A DNA stretch of 64,000 nt from Tetracentron sinense (lineage: Eukaryota > Streptophyta > Magnoliopsida > Trochodendrales > Trochodendraceae), in NCBI GenBank assembly GCA_015143295.1, contig CM026557.1:28057760-28121759 (forward strand). Reading direction: 5' to 3'. The position numbers and the translations under genes are program-made. Below, piece after piece: positions 21,820 through 34,812 of the stretch; positions within the stretch are counted from its first letter, which is position 1, and the number at the start of each line of letters is the position of its first letter. The notes below the pieces were generated by a model. It ran no database searches, was not told where the DNA came from, and saw only the letters and a list, made by a program, of their open reading frames with translations.

Positions 21820-22838
21820 TTGGTATCAGAGCCTTGGCTATGCTTCTCTTTGATTTTAGGGTATAATCAAATTTTAATTATATCAAGAATGTCTCCCCTA
21901 TGAATTTTGGTTACCCTAATGAATAAATCTTCTAGATTCTTGATTATTGGATAATCATTTATTAGGGATAAGGGATCCCTCTAGTTATTGAGGGAGAGAT
22001 CAAGCCCTTAGAAATTAGTGTGATACTAATTTTAGTTTTTGATGATTTCAAAACCTCTCTTAATTCTAATAGGGATAGGTATATAGAGATATAAATTTGG
22101 TTATAGCCCTTAAAGATTTAAAGATCCTTTTTATATTAAATTAAATTGTTTAATTTATTCTTGAGAGCCCCAGGCAAGTTTTCCCTTTGATTTAGACCAC
22201 TTAGATACCCATTGATATTTTGGCTAGCATATATAGATGAGATTTTATTTATTAAATGTTAATTAATAAATCCCATGGTGTTAGACACCCTTGATTAAGC
22301 GTTCTTGGATATTAAAGCTTATTTCGATTAAAATTGATTTATGGATTTTCGGATTTGTATTTGATTAGAAGAATCAATACAGTTTCGGTATTTCAGCCAT
22401 AACTTTGTGACTGCAAGTTTGATTTAAATCCGTCAGTATAATTTTTTCGAAGCCGTCGAAAAGATCTACAACTTTCGTGAAGAAAGTTTTTCCAGAATCA
22501 ATCGTTTTGAGGGTCAAAACTTGAGTTGAAAATCTAAAGCGGGAAAAGGAGTTTTCTAAATTAATTTTCCAAGAGGCTTTCAAATTTTTTCTAAATTCCA
22601 TTATTTGACTTGAGAGCATGGGATGCTATTAAATCGTTTAATGAGCTATCAATTAATTAAATAGTTTAATTATTTGATTCAAGAGCACGGCCTGAGATTT
22701 AATTAGATTGTTTAATTATCTGCTTCGAGTTCACGGACTATCATTTAATTAAATGTTAAGTATGATATCCTTTATGGTTCCCTAAAACGTTTATGGGAAT
22801 AATACCATAATTATTGTAGTTGATTTGGATCAATTACA
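21820..22838 (+). other. primer site and leader of Cop1, part 1
   Basis: TGGTATCAGAGC at 21821-21832. The remainder is AT-rich and non-coding. Bases 22380-22510 match, loosely and in reverse, the U3 block of the gypsy LTRs (TTTCAGCCATAACTTTGTGAC ... ACAACTTTCGTG). Left TSD of S3 (TTACA) is at 22834-22838. Confidence 0.7.
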
Positions 22839-23047
22839 TGTCACGACCCAAATTACCCCCTAGTAGTTAGGATACTTTGGCGACGTGAACTCATAACCAA
22901 ACCATCCTATATAACATATGAATCCTGTATAACATATAAAACCTGTGATAGCAGAAGCGTAATACCAATCTATATATGGTAGTGGAAGCGTACTATAAAA
23001 TTTCTATCCATACTATATGTCTCAGTTTATACATGACCCAAAATAAA

Positions 23048-23065
23048 GAGCGAACATACTCGCTC
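23048..23065 (-). other. LTR hairpin (S3 copy)
   Basis: On its own strand GAGCGA pairs with TCGCTC around GTATGT: six perfect pairs. The stem differs from TekA and TekC and the loop equals that of S1. Confidence 0.6.
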
Positions 23066-23101
23066 AACAAAATTTATGTACAAGTCTCTCCCTCTCGTCA
23101 C

Positions 23102-23239
23102 TCAAACATGAGGCCACCACTTGAGCAACCTCTGATGCTCCTGAAGCTCAGCAGGAGTGGACTCTTCCTCTATGTACTCCTCCTCAACCCACGGCTCCTG
23201 AGGGCGCTCGCCACGGATATCGAAGGGACCTGCCGACAT
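23102..23239 (-). CDS. LTR microORF, S3 copy (45 aa)
   Basis: The ATG at 23239 opens MSAG, PFDIRG, then QEPWVEEEYIEEE, then a tail ending WWPHV and TGA. The frame can be read upstream to 23305, but the ATGTCGGCAGGT start is the one shared with TekA and TekC. It keeps the PFD and PWVEEEY core with its own codon choices (CCG TGG GTT GAG GAG GAG TAC). The C-terminal half differs in sequence from TekA and TekC, so only the first 25-30 residues appear constrained. Its function is unknown. Confidence 0.6.
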   Translation of the reverse strand: MSAGPFDIRGERPQEPWVEEEYIEEESTPAELQEHQRLLKWWPHV

Positions 23240-23250
23240 AATATGTACGG

Positions 23251-23269
23251 CTGAGCATGGAATACTCAG
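23251..23269 (-). promoter_or_regulatory. conserved LTR palindrome (S3 copy)
   Basis: On the minus strand it reads CTGAGTATTCCATGCTCAG, identical to TekA, S2 and TekC. Confidence 0.7.
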
Positions 23270-24750
23270 CGTATACAAACCACTAGATAGTAATATCGTA
23301 AACAAGAATACAACGTGTACATATCACAATTTAATCATCTCACATGCATTCCTGAAATCAGAGCGCGGAAAACAAAATCGTATCATGTGCATATATCTCG
23401 AAAAATACTATCGGAAAACATCTTTTTATCATCTTTTGTCTTTTACATCTTCTTATCATCTTTTGTCGAAAACATCTTCTTATCATCTTGTACCTTTGCA
23501 TATACGGGTATTTAAAATACCTTGGCTTTTATCTTTTATTATCCTGTACGGGTATTTAAAATACCTTGGTATTCATCATTTGCTACCTCCGGAGTAGGAC
23601 AACTAGTACCTGTACCCACATAAGCTGGGTGGCCTAATGTTCTCCTCACCTTCGGCTACCTTAAGAGTAGACGACCAGTATCCATCTCCTTTCCGGGCGG
23701 CCTGCTATCATCGGAGTCCGATGCCAGTATCCCTTTCCCTTTCAGGCGGCCTGCTATCGTCGCATCCCTGTCGGCTTTTTCCGTATACTTTCCATCTTCT
23801 TGTATTTCTTGTAACATCTTATGCTTCTTGTATTTTCCGTATGTATCTTGTGCTTTCCGTATACATCTTGTGCTTCTTGTACTTTTCTTATACTTCTTTT
23901 GCTTCTTGTACTATTCATGTGGTTCATTTACATCTTATACTTTTCATGTAATTCATTTGCGTCTTATACTCTTCTTCTTCTTATTCTTGTATTGCATCTT
24001 ATATACATGTATTTCTTCTTTTGGGATACCCATAATTTAGAAAAACTCGATCATGCGTATGCATGTGTCCGTATAGCAGTTGTGATATAACATGGTAGAC
24101 ATTAGGGAAAACCCTTTACATATGGTCATATGTCTGATACTCAACATAATTCATCCATCACCATAATCCATATACAATAACATCACACCATTCCAATCAC
24201 ATTTAAAATAAGGTTTTTCTACTTTTTCTTCCCAAAACTTGTTGCTTTTAACATGCTTTTCATCTTGGATAATAACATATCGAACAACTCAAAAATTACC
24301 ATCTTTTATTTGTTGGTTGAAAGCATAACATCATCACATTTAATTCACACCACCATTCATGGGATTTTATCTTGATGTAGAAAGGGTTTCATGAAATCAA
24401 TTGCTAGAAGAGTGTATTTTTACATATGAGAGGCTATATATAACTATACTTGTCAAGAAAATCATGCTTTTCATTAAGGGTTTATGAAATTAGAACCTAG
24501 TAGAGTGTATCTACCTTATGGGATGAAATCCCTTTGATCCAATGCTTGAAAAGGCTTGAAGAAGCTTGTAGAAGCGAAACCCAAGCTTGATGTTGGAGAT
24601 CCAAGCTCCAATGGCGCGTAGGAGCAAGATCAAGGCTCGATTTGTGCTCTTCTTCTCCAAATCCAAAAACCCCTCTTGCAATCCTCCACTCTCTTCCCTT
24701 CTCTTCTAAGATCTAGGTTTAGGGTAACCCAAAACCCCTAAAAAAGATCC

Positions 24751-24760
24751 CCTATTTATA
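24751..24760 (-). promoter_or_regulatory. TATA box of S3
   Basis: TATAAATAGG on the minus strand, downstream of the palindrome cluster. Confidence 0.6.
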
Positions 24761-24824
24761 GGCCAAGGGGTGAAAACCCTAAAAAATCATGGACTAAAGA
24801 GTTTGATTCGCGCACCTACGATCG

Positions 24825-25015
24825 TTCGTAGGCTTCCTACGATCGATCGTAGGTCTTACAATAAGTTTTGCTCAGTTTCTGGAGTTCTACGAACGTTCGT
24901 AGGCTTCCTACGATAGATCGTAGCTCTTACAGTAAGTTTTCAGCATTTCTGTAACTTTACGATCGTTCGTAACTACGATCGTTCGTAGGTCTTCTACGAT
25001 CGATCGTAGCTCTGA
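24825..25015 (-). repeat. TACGATCGATCGTA-type palindromes in S3 U3
   Basis: About seven variants of CTACGATCGATCGTAG and TACGAACGTTCGTAG lie between the U3 block and TATA. It is the positional counterpart of the clusters in TekA, S2, S4 and TekB, with a different core. Confidence 0.65.
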
Positions 25016-26378
25016 CAGGATGATTTTCCAGATTTTTCCCGCTTTGGTATTTCGGCCATAACTCTTGACTCGCTCGTCCAATTTTTACGATTCAACTTGT
25101 GTTAGATTCATCTTTTGAATGAGAACAACTTTCATGTTTTTGACAACTTCCAATTCTTCCTTTTGTTTGGACCATTTTGCCCCTAAACCTGACTGATCCG
25201 AAATTGGGTTTCGTCAATCCGGATTTTAAACCGACCCGACTTCAGAATTCGGTCTTTTGACCTAACACCAACTCAAAACCAAGACAAGTGATCAACATGA
25301 ACCCGAAAGAGGGTTCAATTACCTTTCCAAAAATCCAAGAATCGCTTGATTCCGACGAGCGGTGTGAACGCTAGGGCTATTTAGAGTCGAGGGTATGCTA
25401 AGGCATTCCCATTCTTGACACTTAGAACATTTCGAGTGTTTCACACTCCTTTCCTTCGGTTCCAAAACCATACTAACACCTCATGACTCATTACTCCATA
25501 GGTTTTTAACACACCTAGGTGATCATGGGGCACACCCCAACATGCATGAGAGGCCCCGGTCTCTTTATGCCTTGCGTAACAACACTATTCACTCGCAACT
25601 CATTAACACTTAGGGTACCTTATACCCATGTTTTTACCCACTTAGAGTATGTCATACTCTTATTTATTCATCCAAACACCCAACAATAAACACTTAAACT
25701 AATTTGACTACTCTTATCATGCCCCTTAACCAAGTCACATAAATGGCCCTCGGCCTTTACAAGACTTGTGCCCATGGTGCTATTCACAACATTGTGAAAT
25801 GGTTTCCCGGTGGTTCTACGTTCACACTTATGGTATTTTATACTCTAAATACTTGAGTATTATTATACTCTTGTTTTGAGGCTCAACATACACATATAAA
25901 GTCTTCACTTCACTTTCCCCAATATCAAGAACACATGGTAGGTCTTAAGCCTTTTTAATGCATTGTACACTAACCCTATTCACCTTCAACCCTTTAAGCC
26001 CTTAGGGTATCTTACATACCCTACTTCTATTCTCATAACTCACGACCATAGGTTCTAAAACCAAACCGAGGTAACCTATTGGGCACAACCCATATGCATG
26101 GGAGGCCCCGGCCGCCACAAATCCCTTGAATCAACATTATTCATACCACTATACATTTAATGCTTTGAGTATGGTTTTATACTCTTTGCATGTTTTCTCA
26201 AAACACCTTACACTTCTTGATTCTAACATGAACTCACATCGCACTTAGGCTATGAGGGACACCCTCACTCTCATTAACCAAACCCACTTGTAATAAGGGC
26301 CTTTGGCCCTTACAATACTAGTGTCCTCGACACTATTCACTTGAACAGTGAACCAAATTTTCGGGGTTCTACATTACA

Positions 26379-27792
26379 TGTGCTCAGAATGATTGCCTAC
26401 ATAGTATTTATAAGTTTTTATTTGATTAATAGTTAATCAAGTAATTACATAAATGCCATTGGTTGAGATACAGGGTTTTATCTCAAGTGAATTTTAATTG
26501 AGAGAGATCAATTATTTTATGGACATTTAATACTATTGTTTAGGGTATTATTTTATTTAATTGTTAAAATCAAATAATCCATAAAGCAGTTGGCCCTTAT
26601 GAAAAATTTTGATTTCACCTATTATTGATTTTGAATTTATTTTGAAATCAATATAAAGTGATATTAAAAATTAGCAATTTGCTTATTTTTTATTTTGGAC
26701 TTTTAATAGTTATTAGATCAAAATAATATAGAAGGGATTAGATCCCTAGCCTAGCCGAATTTAATATGGTGTTTTCTATTTGTTTATCAATTGAGGAATG
26801 TGAGGATGAATTTTAGGGTTAGATTAAATCTCAGAGAAATTGTTTCTCTTAATGATTTTCCAAGCATTAAAGGAAAATTGTTTTCTTTTAATGATGATCT
26901 AAAAGCCCTAAGAATTCATTCTTGACATACTTGCTTTCTTTGTTCTAGGGTTTTTCTATTAAATGTTAATAGAGGTCTTAATCATATGGGAAAGAGTTTT
27001 CCTGAGGTTAGCAAAACCCTTGTTGAGGTTATGGACTTTCTAAGTAATTTGTTAAGTCATATTATTATTTATAGTTGATGAATTGTTAATATATATTCTT
27101 GTTGAATGGTGAATGGATTCCATGATCATGCCTTCTTCTCTCTTTATTCTCTTCTCTTTCTTTTTTATGGGTTGTACTCCCCTTGAGCACCCTATTTTGG
27201 GTGGTTTCTCAAGGTTTCTTCTTTTGAATATGATGTAATCTTAGTATTAGGAGTTGCTGATTTTTCTCTATGGAGAAATCATAATGATGATAGAAGATGA
27301 TGGTGATCGCATGGAGAATAAATCTTGGAAGGCATTCTACAAGAGTAGTTGTAGGATTTCTAGGATAGCTTGATCATGTGGACCCATTATGCGGCTATAT
27401 TATGTATTTCATGTGATGATTTGTTATAGCTTTTAGTTGCTTAAAAAAGTCCATAACCCTTGTGATAATGTGATTATCGTTTTTGTGCAAATTTTAGATA
27501 ATTGGATCAAACCCCATAATATGTGTTTTGTTGAAACATAAAAAGTTTGTGTTTAAATAAAACACATTATTATAGCCGTTTTGGACATGATGCATGTAGT
27601 CCATGTTGAAATTTTTACGTGAAATATGTTACTTACATGATTATGAGATAATTGTGCCTTAATTGGCATAGATGTAAGCTAACAATATTCACGATTATGG
27701 GAAGTGCTTGAGTGACACTTATAGACCCTAGTAGAGGTCTTAGAGAGTTGTTTAATGACTCCCATAATTTCTTTTAGACTTAGAGTTGGTGA
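26379..27792 (+). other. leader of Cop1, part 2
   Basis: Collinear with Cop2 52530-53890. AT-rich. A 95-codon frame in Cop2 (52929-53216) is broken by a stop in this copy and differs at many amino-acid positions, so it is not coding. The last five bases (GGTGA, 27788-27792) are the left TSD of S4. Confidence 0.65.
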
Positions 27793-28100
27793 TGTCGCGA
27801 CTCAAAATACCCCCTAGGAGTTAAGGATACATTAACTCGTGACCGCCGTATCATACCTCCAGTACAATACATAAGGCACATGTGGAGACCTGTCAGAAAC
27901 ACAAACAACATAGCGGAAACGAAATACAATACACAGAGGAAATAAAATACTAAACATAGCGGAAGCAAAAACAATAACTCCTATAACTCAGTTCACGTAT
28001 GAACCAACAAAAGTATATACATGTGAGAAACCCAAAAGTGGAGTGGAAAAACCCCACACTCACATAACAAAATAACATCTTAAAGTTCTAAGACTGACGA

Positions 28101-28244
28101 TCAACAAAAGTCGAAGTCTCGACACCTATCTATAGGACCAGCGTCCCGATAATGATCCATGGATGGCTCCGGGTCGAAGTATTCTTCCTCTACCCATGGT
28201 TCCGTGCCACATAGATCAAACGGAGCCCAAGTAGCTGCCGATGA
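28101..28244 (-). pseudogene. LTR microORF relic in S4 (47 open codons, no ATG)
   Basis: The frame from TCATCGGCAGCT is open to TGA and contains WAPFDLC and EPWVEEEYFDPEP. The start region differs by a one-base change that removes the in-frame ATG. The core still matches the other LTRs, using codons CCA TGG GTA GAG GAA GAA TAC. It is likely untranslated in this form, but it is good evidence for past constraint. Confidence 0.5.
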
Positions 28245-28257
28245 TAACAAATATCGG

Positions 28258-28276
28258 CTAAGCGTGGAATACTCAG
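28258..28276 (-). promoter_or_regulatory. conserved LTR palindrome, variant (S4 copy)
   Basis: On its own strand it reads CTGAGTATTCCACGCTTAG, with two changes from the common form. Confidence 0.6.
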
Positions 28277-29174
28277 CGTATACAAACTAATAACAATAAA
28301 GCATTAAGCATAGAGCATACGAATCATGGAGAATGAAATCCATAAAAACATGTAAGGGCGTAGAAACCTTGAAATAACATATGAGATGAGATTCGAAACC
28401 AAACCCAAAACTGTAATCGTGTGAGTCATGCGATAATCATAGCTTGTGCGTTCTTGTGAGTTCATGGAGTTACTTAGAGTCATTATGATCCGTAGAGACA
28501 TGGAGATACCATAGAGCACATAGAGCATATCCTTAGAGATCTTAGAGCGTTACATTTATGATCCGTAGAGCTTGTGAGACGTTCTTAGAGCTTATCATAG
28601 AGTTCATAGAGTTTCTTGTGAGCATAGTATGATCCGTAGAGCTTGTGAAACGATCTTAGAGAAATCATTGAGTTACTTAAAATCGTTTTTTATTAGTCTT
28701 TTTATGAAAAACACCATTTTCGTACTTTGAGAAATCCATGGAAAACATCGATTCATGTGAGACATGCGAGCATATGAGCATATGAGAGAAATTATCATAT
28801 TTAAGCATAAAAATCCCTTAGAGGTATTTCATCAAATACTTAGAGTGCATCATAATAGTATCTTTCATACTTTCACACCATAACATCCAAGATATACATA
28901 TATATATATAGCATAGAGTGAGGAGAATCATATATAACAACTAGTAGGATTGCAAGATTGGTAGTAGAGTGTATCTACCTTGGTGAAATCAATGAGTTTG
29001 ATTCCAAAAAGCTTGAACAAGCAAGAACCTTGAGTTCTTGGTTGAGAATCATCAAAGAGAGCTTGATCTTCCTTCAAGCTTGATCACAAGTAGTTCCTCT
29101 CCTTCTTCTCTCTCTCAAAATCTCCTAAGATAGGGCACAGAGGGATTCTGAAATCCTAAGGCACGAACTCAGCC

Positions 29175-29182
29175 TATTTATA
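29175..29182 (-). promoter_or_regulatory. TATA box of S4
   Basis: TATAAATA on the minus strand within GCCTATAAATAGGC. Confidence 0.55.
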
Positions 29183-29631
29183 GGCAAGGGGTGGTGGTTA
29201 AAGTCGTAAACACCCTTAAGGAAGAAAATCTGCGTATGACCGGTGGCTTACCAGTTGATCGGTGGTTTCAACCGAGCTATCGGTTGAAAACACCCTCTCT
29301 GTACAATTTCCCCATACAAAAAATTTAACCGCTCGATAGCTACCGAGCGATCAGTAGAAGACCGGTCGATCGGAGGTATCACCGAGCGATCGGTGATCCC
29401 CAATTTTGCTGAAAAAGCTTGTTTTCACTACCTCAGACCTTTCCAATCCCAGTTCCAACACCTTTAGTGCTTAAAACACACTCCTTAGGGATATGTAGAC
29501 CTATTAAAACATGCACGCCAATTATCAAAACTCGTATATTAATCATAAGACCCCTAAGTGTACAAAACCACACTTGGGCACTATTCACACACTATTCACC
29601 AATACGTGAGATGAAAATTCGGGGCTCTACA

Positions 29632-30640
29632 GGTGAACCCTAATGTGTTAAAAATAATTCGTAGAGAATTAAAGGGTAATATAGTCCATTTTGACTTATA
29701 GGCTTTAATGATGCACATGGACACTTTATAATTGTTATTTTGAGCTCATGGTGTTTGGTATGACCAATGGTCCATCATATGGATGAATGAACCATTTAAA
29801 GCCCACTAATGTTAAAAATAACCTTTGTACCCTTGGATTAGATCCATTAAGATTTTTGGGGCTAGTGGGAGTTCATTGGAATTAGTTTGATCTAATTAAA
29901 CGAAATTTGATTTATTATCATGTGATGATATTTGTATATTGCTTTATACATGTGATACAATGATTAATATTGTGAATGCTTTTGATATATGCATTAGATG
30001 TATAATTTGTTCATGATATTCTATTTTCTCTCAAGAAAAATATTAAGTGAATTAAATGGGCTAATCTATCCTACGAGATAATATTGTCCTATGACCTTCC
30101 ATTATCAATAAGAATAGGAATTAATTAGCCTGAGTCTTGTCTTGCCAAAAGGTATTGACATAATTCAGTCTGAGTTAAACTCCTAGAGTCTTATTTCTAT
30201 AGTAGATACGTTTGTGTATGGCCTGATAGGGAGTGTCAACTAAAATGGGGGCACAGCCCTACTTGATTATATGACGAATTAGAATGATGGGTTTCACATA
30301 ACCAAGGAACATGGCTGTTAAACAGTGACAGTCATGTTATCCTTGGAAGTCGCAAGAAAATTGGGAATCGCTGATTTACATAAGGAGTTATGCATGAGAT
30401 GCTCAGTGATGGATAGTTACTATCCACCTTGTAGTGCATCTGTGGTACTATCCTAAAATAGAAGATTGCATGTGTATTATAAGGCACCCAATGCTCATCA
30501 GAAATATGAAGTAACATATTTCCTAATTTTATAGATTGAGGGGTCTATGAAATTTGACTGAATGATGAGCAATATCATCAAAGATCGAAAGCCCTGATCT
30601 AATGATATTATAATGTGTGAAATTATGATGTATGTTTTAA
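29632..30640 (+). other. leader of Cop1, part 3
   Basis: Collinear with Cop2 53895-54900. It includes the block shared with Cop0 (GGTATTGACATAATTCAGTC, about 30152). No ORF is supported. Confidence 0.65.
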
Positions 30641-32596
30641 TTGTCATGTCATTCTATAACCACCTTACCAAGACTTTAATGAGAATCTCTTGATCAATTT
30701 AAAGTGTTTGGAATGGAAAAGGAATCTCAAGTTTGTGCTTACCATCTAAGGAATTGCCCAAGTTCTCACTACTAATGGTAAATCTCATTTGAGATGTTTA
30801 CAGAATACAATATGGCTGCTAGGTAGCTTACTATATAAAAGGACAAGTGGACACCAAGTTGACTAGGGAAACCCAGTCACAAAGAATATGATAGAGATCA
30901 TTGGAATCATAAATCCCAATTCTTGGTGCTGAGATAAATTGAAATAAATTTATGGGATCAGAGGATATGATTCTCGACAAACTCCCGGAGTCCTTTAATA
31001 TGGTTTTTTTGAACAAATAAGAAATCAGATTGTCTAAATTGCTACATGTTGCATATGGCTAAGAACCTTTGAAGAGTTCAATGCTACTTGCAAAGATGTT
31101 CAAAAGAGTTGGATTTTCGAAATCCCGAGTATTTATGCAAAGGAAAGAAATCCAAGATTTTCCATTGGAAATATATTCTGGTAGTAAGGACAAGGGCTCT
31201 TCTGAGAAGAAAGGAAAGTACAAGGGTCATGCTTCATGGTGAAGCAATTGGTCATTGGATACAAAACAAACCTTTGGAAGGATTGTCCAGTTTGTATACT
31301 CATCAAGTCCAACTTAATTGTTGGAACCTTTAGCTTGGTATGATCTTGCATAAGTGCAATAGTTGCATGTTTGTTAAGGAGAAGGAGAAATCCGAGTAGA
31401 TAAAACTTCTACTTGGGAATGAGACAAAAGTTGGATGATCGTAATTATATGAATCTTCCATTAAGAGGTAGCTAACTTTATTTCACCTTCTTTGAAAAGT
31501 TCAAGGAATTCCGCATTGAAATAAAGAAACAGCTAGCTAAGTCTTCCATGATTGAGAAGAGTACCTCTTAATAGAAATTTCATAATTTACTCTCATTACA
31601 TCTTCCTCAGATAATTCCCATAACAAACCATAGCATGATGGTGTTGTTAAATCGAATTATATTGGATATGATTTGATGGAAGATGAGCTTGGGATTCGCA
31701 TTAGAGATACTTGGTCTCTATTCCTGGATAACAAAAGATATTTGTAAATAGGAATGTAAGTTTCCTAAAAGAGAAACTGAATCTAGAATTGTTCTAGAAG
31801 CGGAAGCCCAATAGACCAATAACTATGAGAATTGATAGAGATCAACTCTCTACTCTCACTATACCTAAATAGTACACTAGAACCCACAGGTCCCAGAATC
31901 TGTAGTTGGACTAACTTTTATTCTGATGAAGTAATCAAACTGTTTGATTTTCATCTAAGAATGAAAGTATCCTTTGTGTGTAAATTGGTTAGTGGGAGCA
32001 TAATTACTTTCCTGGCAGATAATATTCTTTTCATTGTGAATGAAGTATGAATATTATTCTTCTCTTAGATTTGATCTAGCAATGAAGGACAAAAAATTTT
32101 GACATCATGTTTTCTTAGTCCTAAATGGTTTAGAGACTAGAGGAAAACGATATTGTTATTCTCCCAATAACAATCATGTTTTTGTGCAAGTAAGATTCCA
32201 AGAAAAGACTTTCTACCTTTATGAAATGGAATCAGTTTCTCTTAGATATGTGATATCATGAGAAAGTATACTTGTACTAGACCGGATATTCATCATATGT
32301 TGATGTGATAAGATATTGGTCAGATTAGTCCAAATCATTGCATAATGGTAAAACACAAGCATGTTAACTTTTGAAAATGACTGTTGGACAGTATCATTTT
32401 TGTTTAGTCTTTTAAGACTGTGGTTATCGATAATAAATTTGCAAGAGTTGCAAGTGTTATTGCATCACTACAATAGTTGTGGTAAAGCAGACATGATAGA
32501 CCCATGTATATTAAGTTATGCTTCAGCTGGTGTTTGAGAAACATCACTGAGAAGATGGGCATTACATCTAATTGGCTTAGAGTGCAAGTGGGAGAT
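30640..32596 (+). pseudogene. decayed copia gag-pol remnant of Cop1
   Basis: Translated fragments in shifting frames resemble copia proteins: a gag start with EWKRNL near 30710, a zinc-knuckle relic MLHGEAIGHW near 31225 with Cys residues lost, an RT active-site relic FLADNILFIVNEV near 32010 (where YVDD is expected), a TRPDI motif near 32280, and an RNase H C-terminus before the polypurine tract. Stops and frameshifts are many, and about half of a normal pol is missing. Cop2 shares the same decay, so the source element was already defective when it spread. Confidence 0.7.
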
Positions 32597-34807
32597 TGTT
32601 GGACATATATGCCATCAAAAGCCAATAAGAGACTTTTCTATGTTGATTAGACAAGCATCATATTCACACAACCAACTATAAAGGGTATTTATATTAATTA
32701 ATGTCTCATATGATGATGACATAAAGTTCCATAGGTAACATTGTAGGAAAATCATGCAAAGGTTGCGAGGAGATATGATTTTCCGGTTCCTTGTAAACCT
32801 AATATTGTTCGAAGCCTCTAGAGTACTGGTTGGGTGCCGTACTTCATCATGACTTGCACATGTGTAGTTCTATGAGATAGTGTGATGAATCTCATTCACA
32901 GAGAGTGGTGACTCTTGACTAACATGTAAATATATGTAACAAGTACATAATACTGAACGGGGTCACTAGTGGATACCCTATGGAATACACTGTCAGATTG
33001 TATTAGGGTTATCCATTTGACAAATTGTCCTTAGACCTGAGAGGTTAACATCTTCTCAGACATCTGTCTATATGCCTTTGATTTGCCAATCGGTAATGTC
33101 CAATACGCAGGACTAACTTCGGGTACGTTGGGTCATGTACACAATGTTTAGAGAAGTGTGTAAACACTCAATAAGGAATTCACAACTCCTGAATTGGAGA
33201 TAATGATATCAAGGTGATACTTGTTGAACTGAACTGTTAAATCCAGTACTGGTGCTTTTCGGTAAAATGGTCTTTATCGAAGTTGATATTTTCAATATGG
33301 AAAAGTATATATATATATATATATATATGTCAGTTCTATTCTCATGTTTCTTCAAAAGTGTTTTGAAGGTTCAGTTCAATGAAAAAGTAATCATGAGAGA
33401 GGGTTCTATTTATAAGCTAGGGACTAACACAATGGAATTGTTCCAATCCCGGAAGCTTCCAAGTGATATCGGAATGTGGAAGGATTTATTTGTAAATATA
33501 TTGTGAGATGGTACTTACAAGCAATTCTCTAATTTCTGGAGGTTAATCACATTGTGTTAGTGGACATTAATTGTGATTGGTGGAAGTCCAGGGATAGAGA
33601 TAAAATTTTATAATCCTAATGGAGTGTAGGAAAGGTGTTTCCTAGTAACAATGCTTTAACCAAAAAGGTTGAGTACTTGGTCCCACAACCGGAAATAGGA
33701 GATTCCTTTAGATCCCACACACAAGGACCTTCTTAAAGTATTTAATTTAATTATTAATTAAATTAATTAATTTCTCTAAGTAAACACTATATGGTATAGT
33801 GAAGCTCTGAAAGGTGGAATCACATTGGATGTGAAAAACCAAATGGGTAGGACCCATTGGGAATTATTATAAAAGAATAATTCAAGTGACCAAGAGGGTT
33901 TTGGAAACCCTTTAGGCATGTGGGGTGGGACCCACCTAGGGTGGGACGCCCACTTCATGGAGGTATTAATAATAATAATTGTTATTATTATTTAATTAGT
34001 ATCTAATAGCTAATATCCTTATTGGATAAGGTTAGTTAGTTAGTTAGAGTTAGTTACTAATTAAAGATTCCTTGTTGGACAAAGAGTCTATTAGTTTCTT
34101 GCTAATCAAGGAATCCTAATTAGATTAGGATAAGGATAAGATTAGTTGGACACTAATGGATGAGATTAGTTTCTATTTTTGATTATTCCTAATTAATTAT
34201 GGAGAAACCAAATAGGAAACTAATCGAGGAATCCTTATTGGATAAGGATTAGGAAACTTTTGTTGCAAGCAACCAATAAAGCGTATAAAGATGGTTGGAC
34301 GTCCAGGGCTTTGGGCATTCTTTAATTTTCCAGAATTTCCAGATTTGGAAACCTCTCCCCTCTCTTCAAATCTAACGCCCAGCCCCTCTCTCTAGTGGTG
34401 TACGATCACCCCTCTCCCCTTTCTTCTCTTGTGTGTTCTAAGTTTTTAATAATCACGAAGAAGAAGATCAAGGATTTTGATCATCAAGAAAGGTTCTTGA
34501 TAATAAAGATTGGATCTTTTATTCAAGATTCCTAGAGCTGGGAATTTGGAAGGGTCATTAGCTTCCATTAGAGAAAGCTTTAAAGGAAAAAAAAGGTTCA
34601 TGTGAATCGACAGGAGACTTGATACTTGTGAAGTTTTGCGAGTACTATTCTTATGTGGATTTGACTTAACAATTTCAAAGTCGTAAAGGTGAATGTTATT
34701 CTAACCTTCATTGAATAAAATCAATTAGAATCTTAGTCAGATCTTGGGATTTGATGTATGCCCCCCAAGAACTGTGTTTCTAAAAATTAAAAAGAGGCAC
34801 ACTTTCA
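32597..34807 (+). repeat. 3' LTR of Cop1 (2211 bp)
   Basis: It starts TGTTGGACATATATGCC after AGTGGGAGAT and ends CACACTTTCA, followed by TSD CAAAA. It carries the U3 inverted repeat GGAAAATCAT..ATGATTTTCC (32746-32784) and a longer AT microsatellite than the 5' LTR. Confidence 0.92.
33306..33329 (+). repeat. (AT)n microsatellite
   Basis: About twelve AT units. The 5' LTR of the same element has only a few (20327-20340). Confidence 0.8.
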
Positions 34808-34812
34808 CAAAA

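Larger units (their letters stand above)
22839..26373 (-). mobile_element. solo LTR S3 of a Tekay-like gypsy element (3535 bp)
   Basis: Minus-strand LTR: plus-strand edges are TGTCACGACCC and GGGGTTCTACA. TSD TTACA is at 22834-22838 and 26374-26378. The equivalent site in Cop2 (about 52529) is uninterrupted, which proves the insertion. Read on its own strand it has the U3 block (25118-25061), TACGATCGATCGTA-type palindromes (25015-24825), TATA (24760), a donor-like AAG/GTAGATAC (24514), pyrimidine- and GGCGGCC-containing repeats (23800-23410), the palindrome (23269-23251), an intact microORF and a hairpin. Confidence 0.9.
27793..29631 (-). mobile_element. solo LTR S4 of a Tekay-like gypsy element (1839 bp)
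   Basis: Minus-strand LTR: plus-strand edges TGTCGCGACTC and GGGGCTCTACA, TSD GGTGA at 27788-27792 and 29632-29636. It is absent at the same place in Cop2 (about 53895). Parts on its own strand: GTGAATAGTG motifs, ACCGAGCGATCGGT-type palindromes (29395-29220), TATA (29182), donor-like CAAG/GTAGATAC (28978), repeats of GATCCGTAGAGCTTGTGA on the plus strand (28440-28680), the palindrome variant (28276-28258), and a microORF relic. It is the shortest of the gypsy LTRs here. Confidence 0.88.
19616..34807 (+). mobile_element. Ty1/copia element Cop1, complete but non-autonomous, with two solo LTR insertions
   Basis: LTRs are 19616-21819 and 32597-34807. TSD CAAAA is at 19611-19615 and 34808-34812. 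The primer site is at 21821 and the polypurine tract AAGTGGGAGAT precedes the 3' LTR. Subtracting S3 and S4 leaves about 9.8 kb, the same as Cop2. Only about 2 kb of decayed gag-pol remains and most of the internal region is leader. The LTRs differ from each other more than those of Cop2 do, so it inserted earlier. It probably moved with enzymes of an intact relative. Confidence 0.9.

Noticed and set aside
21821-21832. tRNA-Met gene fragment
   Set aside because: Only the 12-base primer-binding complement is present at LTR edges; no tRNA body.
23315-24090. Several 66-104 codon plus-strand ORFs in S3
   Set aside because: Low-complexity TTATCATCTT-type repeat translation, antisense to the LTR; no conservation in other LTRs.
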